The notes: generated from the sequence alone by a model not told the origin. 64,000 bases of DNA from Streptococcus infantarius subsp. infantarius ATCC BAA-102 (GCF_000154985.1 NZ_DS572691.1:1-64000); one strand, 5' to 3'; positions 18,072-25,217 are shown, counted from the first letter of the stretch. Program-made: numbers and translations.

Positions 18072-20219
18072 TTATTCATGAAATAACTGTGCATAGAAAC
18101 CTTGATTTTGGATGAGTTGTTTATGATGCCCTTCTTCGATAACGTGTCCTTTATCTAGAACAATGACACGGTCAGATTGTTCAGCAATGCTCAAACGGTG
18201 GGCAACAAAAATAATAGTTTTGTCTGTGAGAGATAGTAAATTTTTAATCACACGTTTTTCCGTTAGAACATCAAGACCACTTGTGGCTTCATCTAAAATC
18301 AAGACGGGAGCTTGTGTCAGTAAAGCGCGTGCTAAAGCTAAACGTTGCTTTTGCCCACCAGATAACCCAGCACCATCTGAAAGTTCGGTATGGTATGCTA
18401 GTGGCATCAATTCAATATCAGCACGGATTTCAGCGATTTCACAAGCTTTCAGAATTTCTTCTTGCGTGATATTGTCAGGTGCTCCCAAGGTTAAATTTTC
18501 TAAAATTGTCCCTGAAAAGACGTAAGACTGTTGTGGTAGGTAATTAATGTATTGACGAATGGCTTTTTTATCAATGGTTTTTAAATCGTAGCCACCAAGG
18601 GTAATCTGTCCATGGTTAGGTGTGTAAAAATTGACAATCATTTTAGCTAAGGTTGTCTTACCAGAGCCGCTGATACCAACTAGGCTAATTTTTTCACCTT
18701 TCTTAATGTGTAAATTCACATGACTCAGCGTGTCACGACCAAAACCATATTTATAAGAAACATCATCAAAAACAATATCTCCTTGTAGAAAATGGCTGTC
18801 ATTTAAGAGTTGTTTGCTATCAAATTCAGATGACACTAAGTAAACTTCGTTGAGACGATTATTAGCTACTTTGGCAGATTGTAGTTTGGTTTGCAGATTG
18901 ATAATATTTTCCATTGGCGTTGTAAAGTACGACAGAAGCGTATTGTAAGTAATCAATTGTCCTACTGAAATGTTCCCAGCCATGACTAAACGTGAACCAT
19001 ACCAGAGAATGGCGACGTTTAAAATTAGCTGTGCTCCCTGTTTTAACGACGTTTGCACAGCTTCATACTTACTAAGCGTAAAACTTTTATCCAAATAATC
19101 CACAAATTCACGGTCAATATTTTGATAACGGACTTCCTCACTAGTCAAAGATTTAATCGTTTCAATACCATTGATATCTTCGATAATCGCAGAGCTAACC
19201 ATAGAATTGGCTTGCATGACATCGTGATTCATTCGCTCAAAAGGCTTCATAAAAGCCAAAATAATAATAGCATAGATAGGCAATGCTATTAAGGTGATGA
19301 AAAAGAGATTGGTATTTTGCAGAATTAAGACACTTCCGACAATAAACAAAATACTCACATCTAAAAATAAAGAGAGAATCGTTGATGCCAGTGCATCAAT
19401 AATCGAGTTAGCATCGGTGAAACGTGAGATCACTTCACCTGTCCGCCTTGTGGCAAAAAAAGACATGGGCAATTCAAAAATGTGACGAATATAAGACAAA
19501 ATCACGTCAATTGTTAACCGTTGGCTCAGCACAACAAGTAAATAATTTTGTGAAAAGCTCATGATTTGTTGCATTATGTAGGTTACAATCAACCCAACCG
19601 AGACAATGCCAAGAGTGGATTGCAATTGATTAGGAATATAATCGTCTAAGATTCCTTGCAAATAGTAAGACCCAACAATGTTAATCAAGGTCACGAGCAA
19701 ACTTGCCAGAATGATATAAGTTAGCAGTGCCTTTTGTTTGAAAATAATTGGTAAAAAGCTTGTTAAGCCATTTTTCTTATCTTTATGCGGTTGATAATGC
19801 GGAGCAGGTGCTAAGAAAATGGCGACACCTGTCCATTCCTTTTTAAAGCGCTCCTTGGGCATTTTGGTCACTTTGACACTGGGGTCTGGATCACCGATGA
19901 TAAGGTGGTTTTTCTTAGCTTTGTAAACGACATAATAGTGCTGCAGTTTGCCTTCTTTGTTAACATGAACAATAAAAGGATAGGGAATATCGGCCATATC
20001 AAACAGTTCCATGTTAGCTTGAATGGCGCGTGTTTCAAAGCCAATGGCTTTAGCTGCCTCGACTATCCCTAACGCTGTCGTCCCTTCCTTAGTTGTTTTA
20101 GCTAATTCCCTTAGGTGTGCCAGTGAGAAATCAGATCCATAATGCTTGGCAACTGATGCCAAAGCTGCCACACCACAATCTCGCAAATCAATCTGACTAA
20201 CATACTTGTATCTCCTCAT
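18072..20219 (-). CDS. blpA: Peptidase-containing ABC exporter for double-glycine peptides (ComA/BlpA type)
   Basis: 715 residues from ATG 20219, chosen because AAGGAAA precedes it and homologues start MRRYKYVSQIDLRDCG; an upstream ATG at 20294 would add 25 atypical residues. The N-terminal C39 peptidase has catalytic Cys in DLRDCGVAALAS and His in QHYYVVYK, and cuts after Gly-Gly. About six membrane helices (about 165-440) are followed by an ATPase with Walker A GISGSGKTT, signature LSGGQKQRLALARAL and Walker B VLILDEATSGLD. It is intact and is the only dedicated exporter seen in the window. Its promoter carries the same boxes as the bacteriocin genes. Confidence 0.95.
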   Translation of the reverse strand: MRRYKYVSQIDLRDCGVAALASVAKHYGSDFSLAHLRELAKTTKEGTTALGIVEAAKAIGFETRAIQANMELFDMADIPYPFIVHVNKEGKLQHYYVVYKAKKNHLIIGDPDPSVKVTKMPKERFKKEWTGVAIFLAPAPHYQPHKDKKNGLTSFLPIIFKQKALLTYIILASLLVTLINIVGSYYLQGILDDYIPNQLQSTLGIVSVGLIVTYIMQQIMSFSQNYLLVVLSQRLTIDVILSYIRHIFELPMSFFATRRTGEVISRFTDANSIIDALASTILSLFLDVSILFIVGSVLILQNTNLFFITLIALPIYAIIILAFMKPFERMNHDVMQANSMVSSAIIEDINGIETIKSLTSEEVRYQNIDREFVDYLDKSFTLSKYEAVQTSLKQGAQLILNVAILWYGSRLVMAGNISVGQLITYNTLLSYFTTPMENIINLQTKLQSAKVANNRLNEVYLVSSEFDSKQLLNDSHFLQGDIVFDDVSYKYGFGRDTLSHVNLHIKKGEKISLVGISGSGKTTLAKMIVNFYTPNHGQITLGGYDLKTIDKKAIRQYINYLPQQSYVFSGTILENLTLGAPDNITQEEILKACEIAEIRADIELMPLAYHTELSDGAGLSGGQKQRLALARALLTQAPVLILDEATSGLDVLTEKRVIKNLLSLTDKTIIFVAHRLSIAEQSDRVIVLDKGHVIEEGHHKQLIQNQGFYAQLFHE

Positions 20220-20306
20220 AACAGATTTCCTTCTAAAGAACCTAGTTTCAATAGATATGCTAAATAGACCATTGTTAATGTAGGTTCTAACCATTTGATA
20301 GACTTA

Positions 20307-20373
20307 TTATGCCATAAGAAAGAGGTTTAGAACTATCAAAGTCCTAAACGGTCATTTTGAGTTCTTGAATGGT
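20307..20373 (-). promoter_or_regulatory. Regulator-box promoter of the exporter operon
   Basis: Read leftward: ACCATTCAAGAACT (20373-20360), then ACCGTTTAGGACTT (20352-20339), start-to-start 21 bp, then CATAAT (20312-20307) as -10 after 26 bp. Divergent from and only 9 bp away from the boxes of the first bacteriocin module. Confidence 0.8.
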
Positions 20374-20382
20374 AACTCAATT

Positions 20383-20449
20383 ACCGTTTAGGAACTCAAA
20401 ATGAACTTTTACGACTTGGGCGTTCATTTTTCTAAAAAAGGGTTATACT
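20383..20449 (+). promoter_or_regulatory. Regulator-box promoter of bacteriocin module 1
   Basis: Boxes at 20383-20396 (ACCGTTTAGGAACT) and 20404-20417 are 21 bp apart; -10 TATACT at 20444-20449 begins 27 bp after the second box. No TTGACA-like -35 is present, as expected for an activator-dependent promoter. Confidence 0.85.
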
Positions 20450-20493
20450 ATACTTGTTTCCGGAAATATAAAAATTAATAAGGAGGTATTCAG

Positions 20494-20751
20494 ATGAATA
20501 CAAAAGCATTTGAACAATTTGGTGTCATGAACGAAGTAGAACTTTCAGCGGTTGAAGGTGGGTATAGTGCAATAGATTGCCGAAATGCAATGCTGACCGG
20601 TATTGCAAGTGGAATAATTGCTGGAGGCACGGGAGCAGGACTTGCAACATTGGGTGTTGGAGGATTAGCAGGTGCCTTTGTTGGTGCGCACATTGGAGCT
20701 ATTGGTGGTGGTTTGACATGTGTTGGCGGAATGATTGGAAATAAGTTTTGA
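20494..20751 (+). CDS. Double-glycine bacteriocin, thermophilin 13 ThmA-like
   Basis: 85 residues. Leader [23 protein letters not shown], with cleavage expected after Gly-Gly, leaves a mature peptide of 62 residues with two Cys and repeated GxxxG motifs. Its end, GAFVGAHIGAIGGG and then GGMIGNKF, closely resembles what I recall of ThmA from S. thermophilus. AAGGAGG precedes the start. The next gene encodes a second GG peptide, so this is probably a two-peptide class IIb bacteriocin. Confidence 0.85.
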   Translation: MNTKAFEQFGVMNEVELSAVEGGYSAIDCRNAMLTGIASGIIAGGTGAGLATLGVGGLAGAFVGAHIGAIGGGLTCVGGMIGNKF

Positions 20752-20768
20752 TAAAATGGGGGAAAACG

Positions 20769-20963
20769 ATGAATTTAAAGAAGATAGACATTGAAGAAAT
20801 TAGTGCTTCAGATTTAGAGGTTATTTCAGGAGGGAAAGGAAATCTAGGCTCTGCTATCGGAGGTTGCATAGGCGGAGTAATCCTTGCGGCTGCTACTGGT
20901 CCATTGACAGGTGGTGCGGCAGCTTTGGTTTGTGTTGGTTCAGGGCTTTCTGCGTACTTATAA
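20769..20963 (+). CDS. Double-glycine bacteriocin, second peptide of module 1
   Basis: 64 residues from ATG 20769. Leader MNLKKIDIEEISASDLEVISGG is different in sequence from the MNTK leaders but ends in the same Gly-Gly site. The mature part (KGNLGSAIGGCIGG onward) is Gly/Ala-rich and hydrophobic with two Cys. It starts 17 bp after the previous gene and its stop overlaps the next start (TAATG). It is the likely partner peptide. Confidence 0.8.
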   Translation: MNLKKIDIEEISASDLEVISGGKGNLGSAIGGCIGGVILAAATGPLTGGAAALVCVGSGLSAYL

Positions 20964-21133
20964 TGTTAATAAAATATACATTTCTTGTCCTAATATTTAT
21001 TGCCACCCAGTTATTAATGTTTGTGATAAGACTAAAAGATGATGAAAAAAAAACAGTTAGACGCTTCTCTATCATTTTACTAATTTCTTATATTCTAGTT
21101 GATATTTTCATTAGCATTCTTAGGATGTTGTAA
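20963..21133 (+). CDS. Small membrane protein, candidate immunity protein of module 1
   Basis: 56 residues starting in the TAATG overlap with the preceding bacteriocin gene, so translation is coupled. Two transmembrane helices (LIKYTFLVLIFIATQLLMFV and RFSIILLISYILVDIFISI) flank a short charged loop (RLKDDEKKT). No family recognised. Size, position and coupling are those of Blp-type immunity proteins; function inferred. Confidence 0.65.
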   Translation: MLIKYTFLVLIFIATQLLMFVIRLKDDEKKTVRRFSIILLISYILVDIFISILRML

Positions 21134-21158
21134 CAACTAGGAATGCTAATGAATTCAT

Positions 21159-21386
21159 ATGAATACATTAGCATTTGAACAATTTGATGTAATGAACGAA
21201 GTAGACCTTTCAGCTGTAGAAGGTGGGTATAGTGCAGGTGCATGTTTAACTGACATTGGATTAGGAATGGTTGGTGGTGGTGCTGCAGGTGTAGCTGGTG
21301 GTGTTGCAGGAATTGCTCTCGGAGTTGCTCTTGGACAAATTGGTGGTAATGTAAGATGTATTACAAGTTATGTTGGAGGAAAGTAG
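21159..21386 (+). CDS. Double-glycine bacteriocin, first peptide of module 2
   Basis: 75 residues. Leader [23 protein letters not shown]; mature part YSAGACLTDIGLGMVGGG onward is very Gly/Ala/Val-rich with two Cys and several GxxxG motifs for helix pairing. No promoter box lies ahead, so it is probably transcribed from module 1. The Shine-Dalgarno match is poor. It lies directly before another small GG peptide. Confidence 0.8.
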   Translation: MNTLAFEQFDVMNEVDLSAVEGGYSAGACLTDIGLGMVGGGAAGVAGGVAGIALGVALGQIGGNVRCITSYVGGK

Positions 21387-21387
21387 A

Positions 21388-21576
21388 ATGGAAGATTATA
21401 AAGAGTTGACCATAAATGATCTTGCTTGTATTAACAGAGGAGGAGTGAACTGGGGTGTAGCTGCTGGATATTGTGTTGCGGGTGCTTTAATAGGCGCTGC
21501 AGGAGGAGCAATTTCAGCTGGAGTGGGCTGTCTAGTCTCTGGTTTACAGGAAGTATCAGATGGGCTTTTTAAGTAA
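21388..21576 (+). CDS. Double-glycine bacteriocin, thermophilin 13 ThmB-like
   Basis: 62 residues from ATG 21388, one base after the preceding stop. Leader MEDYKELTINDLACINRGG has Arg before Gly-Gly, an unusual but tolerated position. Mature peptide VNWGVAAGYCVAGALIGAAG and the later GVGCLVSG resemble what I recall of ThmB. Pairing with the upstream peptide as a class IIb bacteriocin is likely. Its 3' end overlaps the following gene. Confidence 0.78.
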   Translation: MEDYKELTINDLACINRGGVNWGVAAGYCVAGALIGAAGGAISAGVGCLVSGLQEVSDGLFK

Positions 21577-21739
21577 TGTCATAAGAATATTATTTCCTTA
21601 CATTTTGTTGACACCAATTATGTATATTATTTCCTATTGGAAGAGCAACAAATTTTTTAAACAATATGTAAGGATTGCTATCATATTTTTTCTATTACAA
21701 ATCTTATCGGAATTGGCATATGCTATATTTAATAAGTAA
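21560..21739 (+). CDS. Small membrane protein, candidate immunity protein of module 2
   Basis: 59 residues, overlapping the bacteriocin gene by 17 bp in another frame. Two hydrophobic helices (FPYILLTPIMYIISYW and IAIIFFLLQILSELAYAIF) are separated by a basic loop. Unrecognised family; immunity role inferred from its place just after the peptide pair and before the terminator. Confidence 0.55.
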   Translation: MGFLSNVIRILFPYILLTPIMYIISYWKSNKFFKQYVRIAIIFFLLQILSELAYAIFNK

Positions 21740-21749
21740 AACTAATTTC

Positions 21750-21781
21750 GGCTGATAGTTCTCCTAGCGATCAGCCTTTTT
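21750..21781 (+). terminator. Terminator closing modules 1-2
   Basis: GGCTGAT (21750-21756) pairs with ATCAGCC (21770-21776) followed by T5. It is a near copy of the terminator at 29346-29377. Confidence 0.8.
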
Positions 21782-21802
21782 CAAAAAGAAAAGGAGTTAT
21801 TG

Positions 21803-21859
21803 ATGACCTCAAAACATCTTAAATCATTGGTATTATTATCATCTGCTCAAACCGTGTGA
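21803..21859 (+). pseudogene. Truncated 5' copy of the sortase-anchored thioredoxin gene
   Basis: From the terminator at 21750 through AAGGAG and the first 16 codons, this matches the stretch before and at the start of the gene at 29399 (shared VLLSSA). Similarity ends at 21848 and the frame stops at 21859. A recombination or deletion scar. Confidence 0.75.
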
Positions 21860-21935
21860 GCATTAAAGGGCTTCAGGAAAAGTGATAAAATTGAACTGGT
21901 AGTCTTTTGGGGCTAGCTATTTTTATACAAACTGC

Positions 21936-22002
21936 ATCTCTTGCGACTGTTTATGGTCATTTTACGCCTTGGGCGTTCATTTTTCTAAAAAAGGGTTATA
22001 CT
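21936..22002 (+). promoter_or_regulatory. Degenerate regulator-box promoter of module 3
   Basis: The downstream box (ending ACGCCTT, 21964-21970) and TATACT (21997-22002) keep the 27-bp spacing. The upstream box at 21936-21949 matches only about 9 of 14 positions, because it lies near a deletion junction. Expression may be weaker than in other modules. Confidence 0.6.
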
Positions 22003-22044
22003 ATACTTGTTTCCGGAAATATAAATTAACAAGGAGGTATTCAA

Positions 22045-22203
22045 ATGAATACAAAAGGTTTTGAACAATTTGAAATACTAGACAACACTTCTCTTGCCAA
22101 TATTAATGGTGGAGACAACATCACAAAGGGTGCGTATAAATTAGGAAAAGCAACCCGTCAAGCAGCAAAAGCAATTGGAAAAGCAGTTGGAAAATTATTT
22201 TAA
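22045..22203 (+). CDS. Short cationic double-glycine peptide, first of module 3
   Basis: 52 residues. Leader MNTKGFEQFEILDNTSLANINGG; mature 29-residue peptide starts DNITKGAYKLGKATRQ and ends AIGKAVGKLF. It is strongly basic, lacks Cys, and would form an amphipathic helix with Lys every 3-4 residues. This differs from the neutral Gly/Ala-rich peptides elsewhere in the locus. AAGGAGG precedes the start. I do not recognise it; likely half of a two-peptide bacteriocin with the next gene. Confidence 0.75.
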   Translation: MNTKGFEQFEILDNTSLANINGGDNITKGAYKLGKATRQAAKAIGKAVGKLF

Positions 22204-22230
22204 AAAATATGATAGTATAGGAGAAAAGCG

Positions 22231-22386
22231 ATGAAGAAAGAAAAAACTTTTAAAGAACTAACAAATGAAGAACTAGAACAAACTGTTGGAGGAGATGACC
22301 TTTATAAATTAGTCAATCAAGGATTTGGTGCAATCTGCTCGTTTATTGATGGATTCAATGGAAAAAAATACAGAGGTAAATGCTAG
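22231..22386 (+). CDS. Short double-glycine peptide, second of module 3
   Basis: 51 residues. Leader MKKEKTFKELTNEELEQTVGG; mature peptide of 30 residues begins DDLYKLVNQGFGAICSF and ends KKYRGKC, with two Cys that could form a disulfide. AGGAGAAAAGCG lies upstream of the ATG. Not recognised. It follows the cationic peptide by 27 bp and precedes a CPBP protein, so a bacteriocin pair with protease-family immunity is the simplest reading. Confidence 0.72.
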   Translation: MKKEKTFKELTNEELEQTVGGDDLYKLVNQGFGAICSFIDGFNGKKYRGKC

Positions 22387-22425
22387 TAAGTGAACTAGTA
22401 TTGAAGAATGGCTTAAATTTAAATT

Positions 22426-23100
22426 ATGCTAAGTAGAATTTATCAGAACTTAATAGTATTATTGAAGTATGTTAGAATTATTTTGATTGTTTTTATATTA
22501 CACTTCTTAATTCAAATTCCAGCAGCATCATCATTACCTAACGCTATTGTTAATTCTGCAATAGGTAACACTATTAGAATTTTGTTATTATTATCAGTTA
22601 TTCCGATTACAATGCTATGCTATAAATCAATTAATATTTTTTCAGAAAAACAAAGGATAGTTGGGGCTATCAAAAATATAGAATGTTCAAAAAGTGATAT
22701 TATATCTATCTTTATTCTGGGACTAATAGATTTAGCATTAGTTTTAGTCTATATTTTCATTAATGGAAGTCCTAAAAGTACGTTATGGCAAAGCGAACCT
22801 TTTATATTGTTTTTAACGTTGCTTACGACGGTTTGTACTCAACCAATTCTTGAAGAACTATTGTATAGGGGCATACTTTTAGGAAGTTTAGAAAATTGTT
22901 CTAAAATTTTAGCTTTAGTAGTGAGTAGTTTTGTTTTTAGCTATATTCATGTTTACGATTTTCGGCAAGTTATTAATTTTCATTTAATTGGTGGATTAAT
23001 TTATGGACTTGCTTTTCTTAAAACAAAGAAATTATATCCGTCAATTATTTTACACTCAATACATAACCTAATTATTTTGGTGTTAGTTTGTAAAGTTTGA
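22426..23100 (+). CDS. CPBP-family intramembrane protease homologue (bacteriocin self-immunity)
   Basis: 224 residues with six or more membrane helices. The Abi/CPBP motifs are present: EELLYRGILLG (Glu-Glu and Arg), FSYIHVYDF (His) and HSIHNL (His). Homologues next to bacteriocins, such as PlnI or SkkI types, give self-immunity. It is the last gene of module 3, 39 bp after the second peptide, with no clear Shine-Dalgarno sequence. Catalytic residues appear intact. Confidence 0.85.
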   Translation: MLSRIYQNLIVLLKYVRIILIVFILHFLIQIPAASSLPNAIVNSAIGNTIRILLLLSVIPITMLCYKSINIFSEKQRIVGAIKNIECSKSDIISIFILGLIDLALVLVYIFINGSPKSTLWQSEPFILFLTLLTTVCTQPILEELLYRGILLGSLENCSKILALVVSSFVFSYIHVYDFRQVINFHLIGGLIYGLAFLKTKKLYPSIILHSIHNLIILVLVCKV

Positions 23101-23220
23101 TAGGTTGTGAAAGAAAAGATAATTGATTGTATAACAACTTAGTATTTCAAGAGTCTGGGACAAAAAAGGCTTCGATTCTTGAAAGCTTTATTGCTAAGTC
23201 ATTTAAAAGGCTAAATTAAT

Positions 23221-23272
23221 AAAAAGCGAACAAAACAGTGAATGTCAGGGAAGCTCTGTTTGTTTGCTTTTT
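23221..23272. terminator. Bidirectional terminator after module 3
   Basis: AAAAAGCGAACAAAACAG (23221-23238) pairs imperfectly with CTGTTTGTTTGCTTTTT (23256-23272), with A and T runs on both sides. The flanking 23101-23325 holds no gene that I can support. Confidence 0.7.
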
Positions 23273-23325
23273 ATAGCTGATATTGAATTTTTATCTTAGC
23301 TTTTTACGTTTTAATCAAAAATTTT

Positions 23326-23391
23326 ACCATTTACGACCTAAAAACGATAATTACGACTTGGACATTCATTTTTCTAAAAAAGTATTATACT
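23326..23391 (+). promoter_or_regulatory. Regulator-box promoter of module 4
   Basis: ACCATTTACGACCT (23326-23339) and a second box ending ACGACTT (23353-23359), here 20 bp apart, then TATACT (23386-23391) 27 bp downstream. Confidence 0.8.
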
Positions 23392-23440
23392 AAAACTGTA
23401 AAGGTTGCAACCCTAAAAAATAATTTATGAAAGAACTATT

Positions 23441-23825
23441 ATGACTAATCACATTCGAGTATTGACAGCAGTGGTACTATCTCAGTTAATTATTGAGTGG
23501 CCAGGTTATCTTATTGGGCTGTCTATTCCTAAAATTATTGGAATTGTGTTGCTGAGTACAGCTGTTGAAGCTATTCTTCATATCTGTTGTGTCATGAAAT
23601 ACCATAGTGATATTTCTCTGGCAACCAGCTTAACTAACTTTAAACAATTTATTTGGAAAACTATTTATTACCCTATTATTGTTGTAGCGGTTATCGTAGT
23701 TGGTGTTTTTCAAAAAAAACAATATCCTTACTATTTTCTTTGAGTGGAATGCCCTAGTTGTTTTTTATACCGTAGGATTTATCATGGCTTCTAATAATGT
23801 TCCTATGAAGAAACGGCATACATAA
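23441..23825 (+). pseudogene. Membrane protein of module 4, frameshifted
   Basis: The first frame gives about 90 residues with three hydrophobic stretches (LSQLIIEWPGYLIGLS, IIGIVLLSTAVEAILHICCV, YYPIIVVAVIVVGVF) and then stops. Removing one A from the eight-A run near 23712-23719 continues into KNNILTIFFEWNALVVFYTV and a stop at 23825, about 127 residues. Family not recognised; an immunity-type membrane protein is plausible. Either a homopolymer error or real decay. Confidence 0.55.
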
Positions 23826-23836
23826 ACGTTTACTTA

Positions 23837-24025
23837 GGATATGTTGAAGGTGGAGGAAAGGGATATTGTAAGCCTGTTTATTACGCAGCAAACGGGTACT
23901 CATGTCGATATAGCAACGGTGAATGGGGCTATGTTGTTACTAAAGGTGTCTTTCAAGCAACAACAGATGTAATCGCAAACGGTTGGGTATCGTCTCTTGC
24001 TGGGGGATATTTTGGAAAACCATAG
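23837..24025 (+). pseudogene. Bovicin 255-like bacteriocin core without its leader
   Basis: In frame up to TAG 24023 the sequence reads GYVEGGGKGYCKPVYYAANG, SCRYSNGEWGYVVTKG and finally VSSLAGGYFGKP. After the Gly-Gly this matches what I remember of bovicin 255 from S. gallolyticus. The N-terminal leader (MNTK..., about 17 residues) and its start codon are missing; upstream DNA is the tail of the membrane-protein gene. The peptide could therefore not be targeted to the exporter. It looks like a deletion that fused two modules. The immunity gene behind it is intact. Confidence 0.78.
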
Positions 24026-24036
24026 AGGAGTTTTTT

Positions 24037-24339
24037 ATGTCTCAAATAACTAAAGAATACATTATGGATCAAGTTTATAATCTTATTTTAAATGTCGAAA
24101 CTAAGGAAAATGAGCGCGAAGCTCTTATCAATTTTAAAAATGAGATTGAAGCTGGGAAAGAATTTGAAAGAAATTTAATGAAGCTAGCAGAAAGTTTACG
24201 GGAAATTAGCGTAAAAAACATTTCTGAGAAAACAACAATGAGCATAGGTGTGAGAGAATTTTATAAAAATATTTCATCATATGGTCAATTGAAGAAAAAC
24301 TTCGGTCGTGGATTAGCGGTAAGCGGCTTTATGTTTTAA
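24037..24339 (+). CDS. Bacteriocin immunity protein (soluble, helical), partner of the bovicin-like gene
   Basis: 100 residues from ATG 24037 with AGAGGAG upstream, 11 bp after the bovicin-like core. Soluble, charged and all-helical in appearance (ITKEYIMDQVYNLILNVE, then a Glu/Lys-rich middle), as in the EntA-immunity fold of class IIa/IId immunity proteins. Intact although its bacteriocin is disabled, so it may now protect against a related producer. Confidence 0.7.
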   Translation: MSQITKEYIMDQVYNLILNVETKENEREALINFKNEIEAGKEFERNLMKLAESLREISVKNISEKTTMSIGVREFYKNISSYGQLKKNFGRGLAVSGFMF

Positions 24340-24345
24340 AATATC

Positions 24346-24373
24346 AAGCTGATAGATGCCTATCAGCTTTTGT
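24346..24373 (+). terminator. Terminator of module 4 (recurring AAGCTGATAG/CTATCAGCTT type)
   Basis: AAGCTGATAG pairs with CTATCAGCTT, then TTTG. The same hairpin recurs at 25532, 26220 and 27664 directly before the next promoter. Confidence 0.8.
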
Positions 24374-24387
24374 ATTAATCAAATGTT

Positions 24388-24454
24388 ACCGTTTAGGAAC
24401 TCAAATTGCCCTTTTACGACTTGGGCGTTCATTTTTCTAAAAAAGGGTTATACT
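24388..24454 (+). promoter_or_regulatory. Regulator-box promoter of module 5
   Basis: ACCGTTTAGGAACT (24388-24401), second box 24409-24422 ending ACGACTT, 21 bp apart; TATACT 24449-24454 after 27 bp. Confidence 0.85.
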
Positions 24455-24496
24455 ATACTTGTTTCCGGAAATATAAATTAACAAAGAGGTATTCAA

Positions 24497-24730
24497 ATGA
24501 ATACAAAAGCATTTGAACAATTTGATGTAATGACAGACGTAGAACTTGCTAAAGTTGAAGGTGGAAACAAATGTGTTAATGCAATTTTTGGTGGCGCATT
24601 AACAGGTGCAGGATCAGGATTTGTAGGTGGTATGGCAACGCTTGGTGTTACTTCAATTCCAGGAGCATTTGTTGGAGCCCATTTTGGAGCAATAGCTGGT
24701 GGCTTATATTGTGTAGGTGCTAGTCTTTGA
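24497..24730 (+). CDS. Double-glycine bacteriocin, ThmA/BlpM-like, module 5
   Basis: 77 residues. Leader [23 protein letters not shown]; mature 54-residue peptide NKCVNAIFGGALTGAGSG onward, with GAFVGAHFGAIAGG near its end as in thermophilin 13 A and BlpM-type peptides. Two Cys and several GxxxG motifs. AAAGAGG upstream. Followed 19 bp later by a second GG peptide, hence probably class IIb. Confidence 0.85.
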   Translation: MNTKAFEQFDVMTDVELAKVEGGNKCVNAIFGGALTGAGSGFVGGMATLGVTSIPGAFVGAHFGAIAGGLYCVGASL

Positions 24731-24749
24731 TATAAAGAGGTATTTGAGG

Positions 24750-24938
24750 ATGAATGATAAATTTCATGAAATGACAAACTCAGATTTAGAGTTAGTTTCT
24801 GGTGGAGGAAAAGTTGGAGCAGCAGTTGGTGGCTGTCTCGGAGGTATGCTTTTAGCATGGGCAGGCGGTCCAGTTACCGCGACAGGATATGCTGTTGTAT
24901 GTGGTACTGCAGGAGCAGCTGCAGCATATTTTAATTGA
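24750..24938 (+). CDS. Double-glycine bacteriocin, second peptide of module 5
   Basis: 62 residues from ATG 24750, with TTGAGG just upstream. Leader MNDKFHEMTNSDLELVSGG; mature part GKVGAAVGGCLGGMLLAWAG and later AVVCGTAGAAAAYFN. It resembles the second peptide of module 1 (GNLGSAIGGCIGG), which suggests that modules 1 and 5 descend from a common ancestor. Likely partner of the preceding peptide. Confidence 0.8.
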   Translation: MNDKFHEMTNSDLELVSGGGKVGAAVGGCLGGMLLAWAGGPVTATGYAVVCGTAGAAAAYFN

Positions 24939-24942
24939 TATA

Positions 24943-25092
24943 ATGATGGGGAGTGAATTAATTAGGCTTGTAGTAGCTCAAGTCATTATATATGTTCTAT
25001 TCTATTTGTTTGACAAAAAACATAGAGAGATGTACCCTAGATTATTTATAATAACACTACTATTTACAATAATTGTATATTTTTCGTCATAA
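24943..25092 (+). CDS. Small membrane protein, candidate immunity protein of module 5
   Basis: 49 residues, starting 4 bp after the bacteriocin stop. Two hydrophobic helices (LIRLVVAQVIIYVLFYLF and RLFIITLLFTIIVYF) around a DKKHRE loop. Same size and topology as the candidates in modules 1 and 2. Function inferred from position. Confidence 0.55.
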   Translation: MMGSELIRLVVAQVIIYVLFYLFDKKHREMYPRLFIITLLFTIIVYFSS

Positions 25093-25107
25093 ATATATAG
25101 TTTAGCT

Positions 25108-25212
25108 ATTATATAATCTATTCTTGAAAAACATAGTATTATTGTTGCTAATTTAGTATATTTCGGTGTTACTACTGCAGCTGGTGCTTACTTAGGTTAT
25201 AAATCAAATTAA
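25108..25212 (+). pseudogene. Remnant of a small hydrophobic peptide gene
   Basis: An open stretch without start codon reads IIVANLVYFGVTTAAGAYLG and ends YKSN. It looks like the end of a bacteriocin or immunity gene cut off by recombination; the duplicated segment starting at 25207 begins exactly at its end. Confidence 0.4.
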
Positions 25213-25217
25213 TTTCT

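Noticed and set aside
18163-18525. Plus-strand frame inside the exporter gene
   Set aside because: It lies opposite the conserved ATPase domain and has no start signals.
24493-24858. 121-residue reading frame on the minus strand across the module 5 bacteriocin
   Set aside because: It is the complement of the GG-peptide gene, whose leader, ribosome site and regulator promoter are clear. Pro/Ala-rich composition is typical of an antisense frame of Gly/Ala-rich coding DNA.
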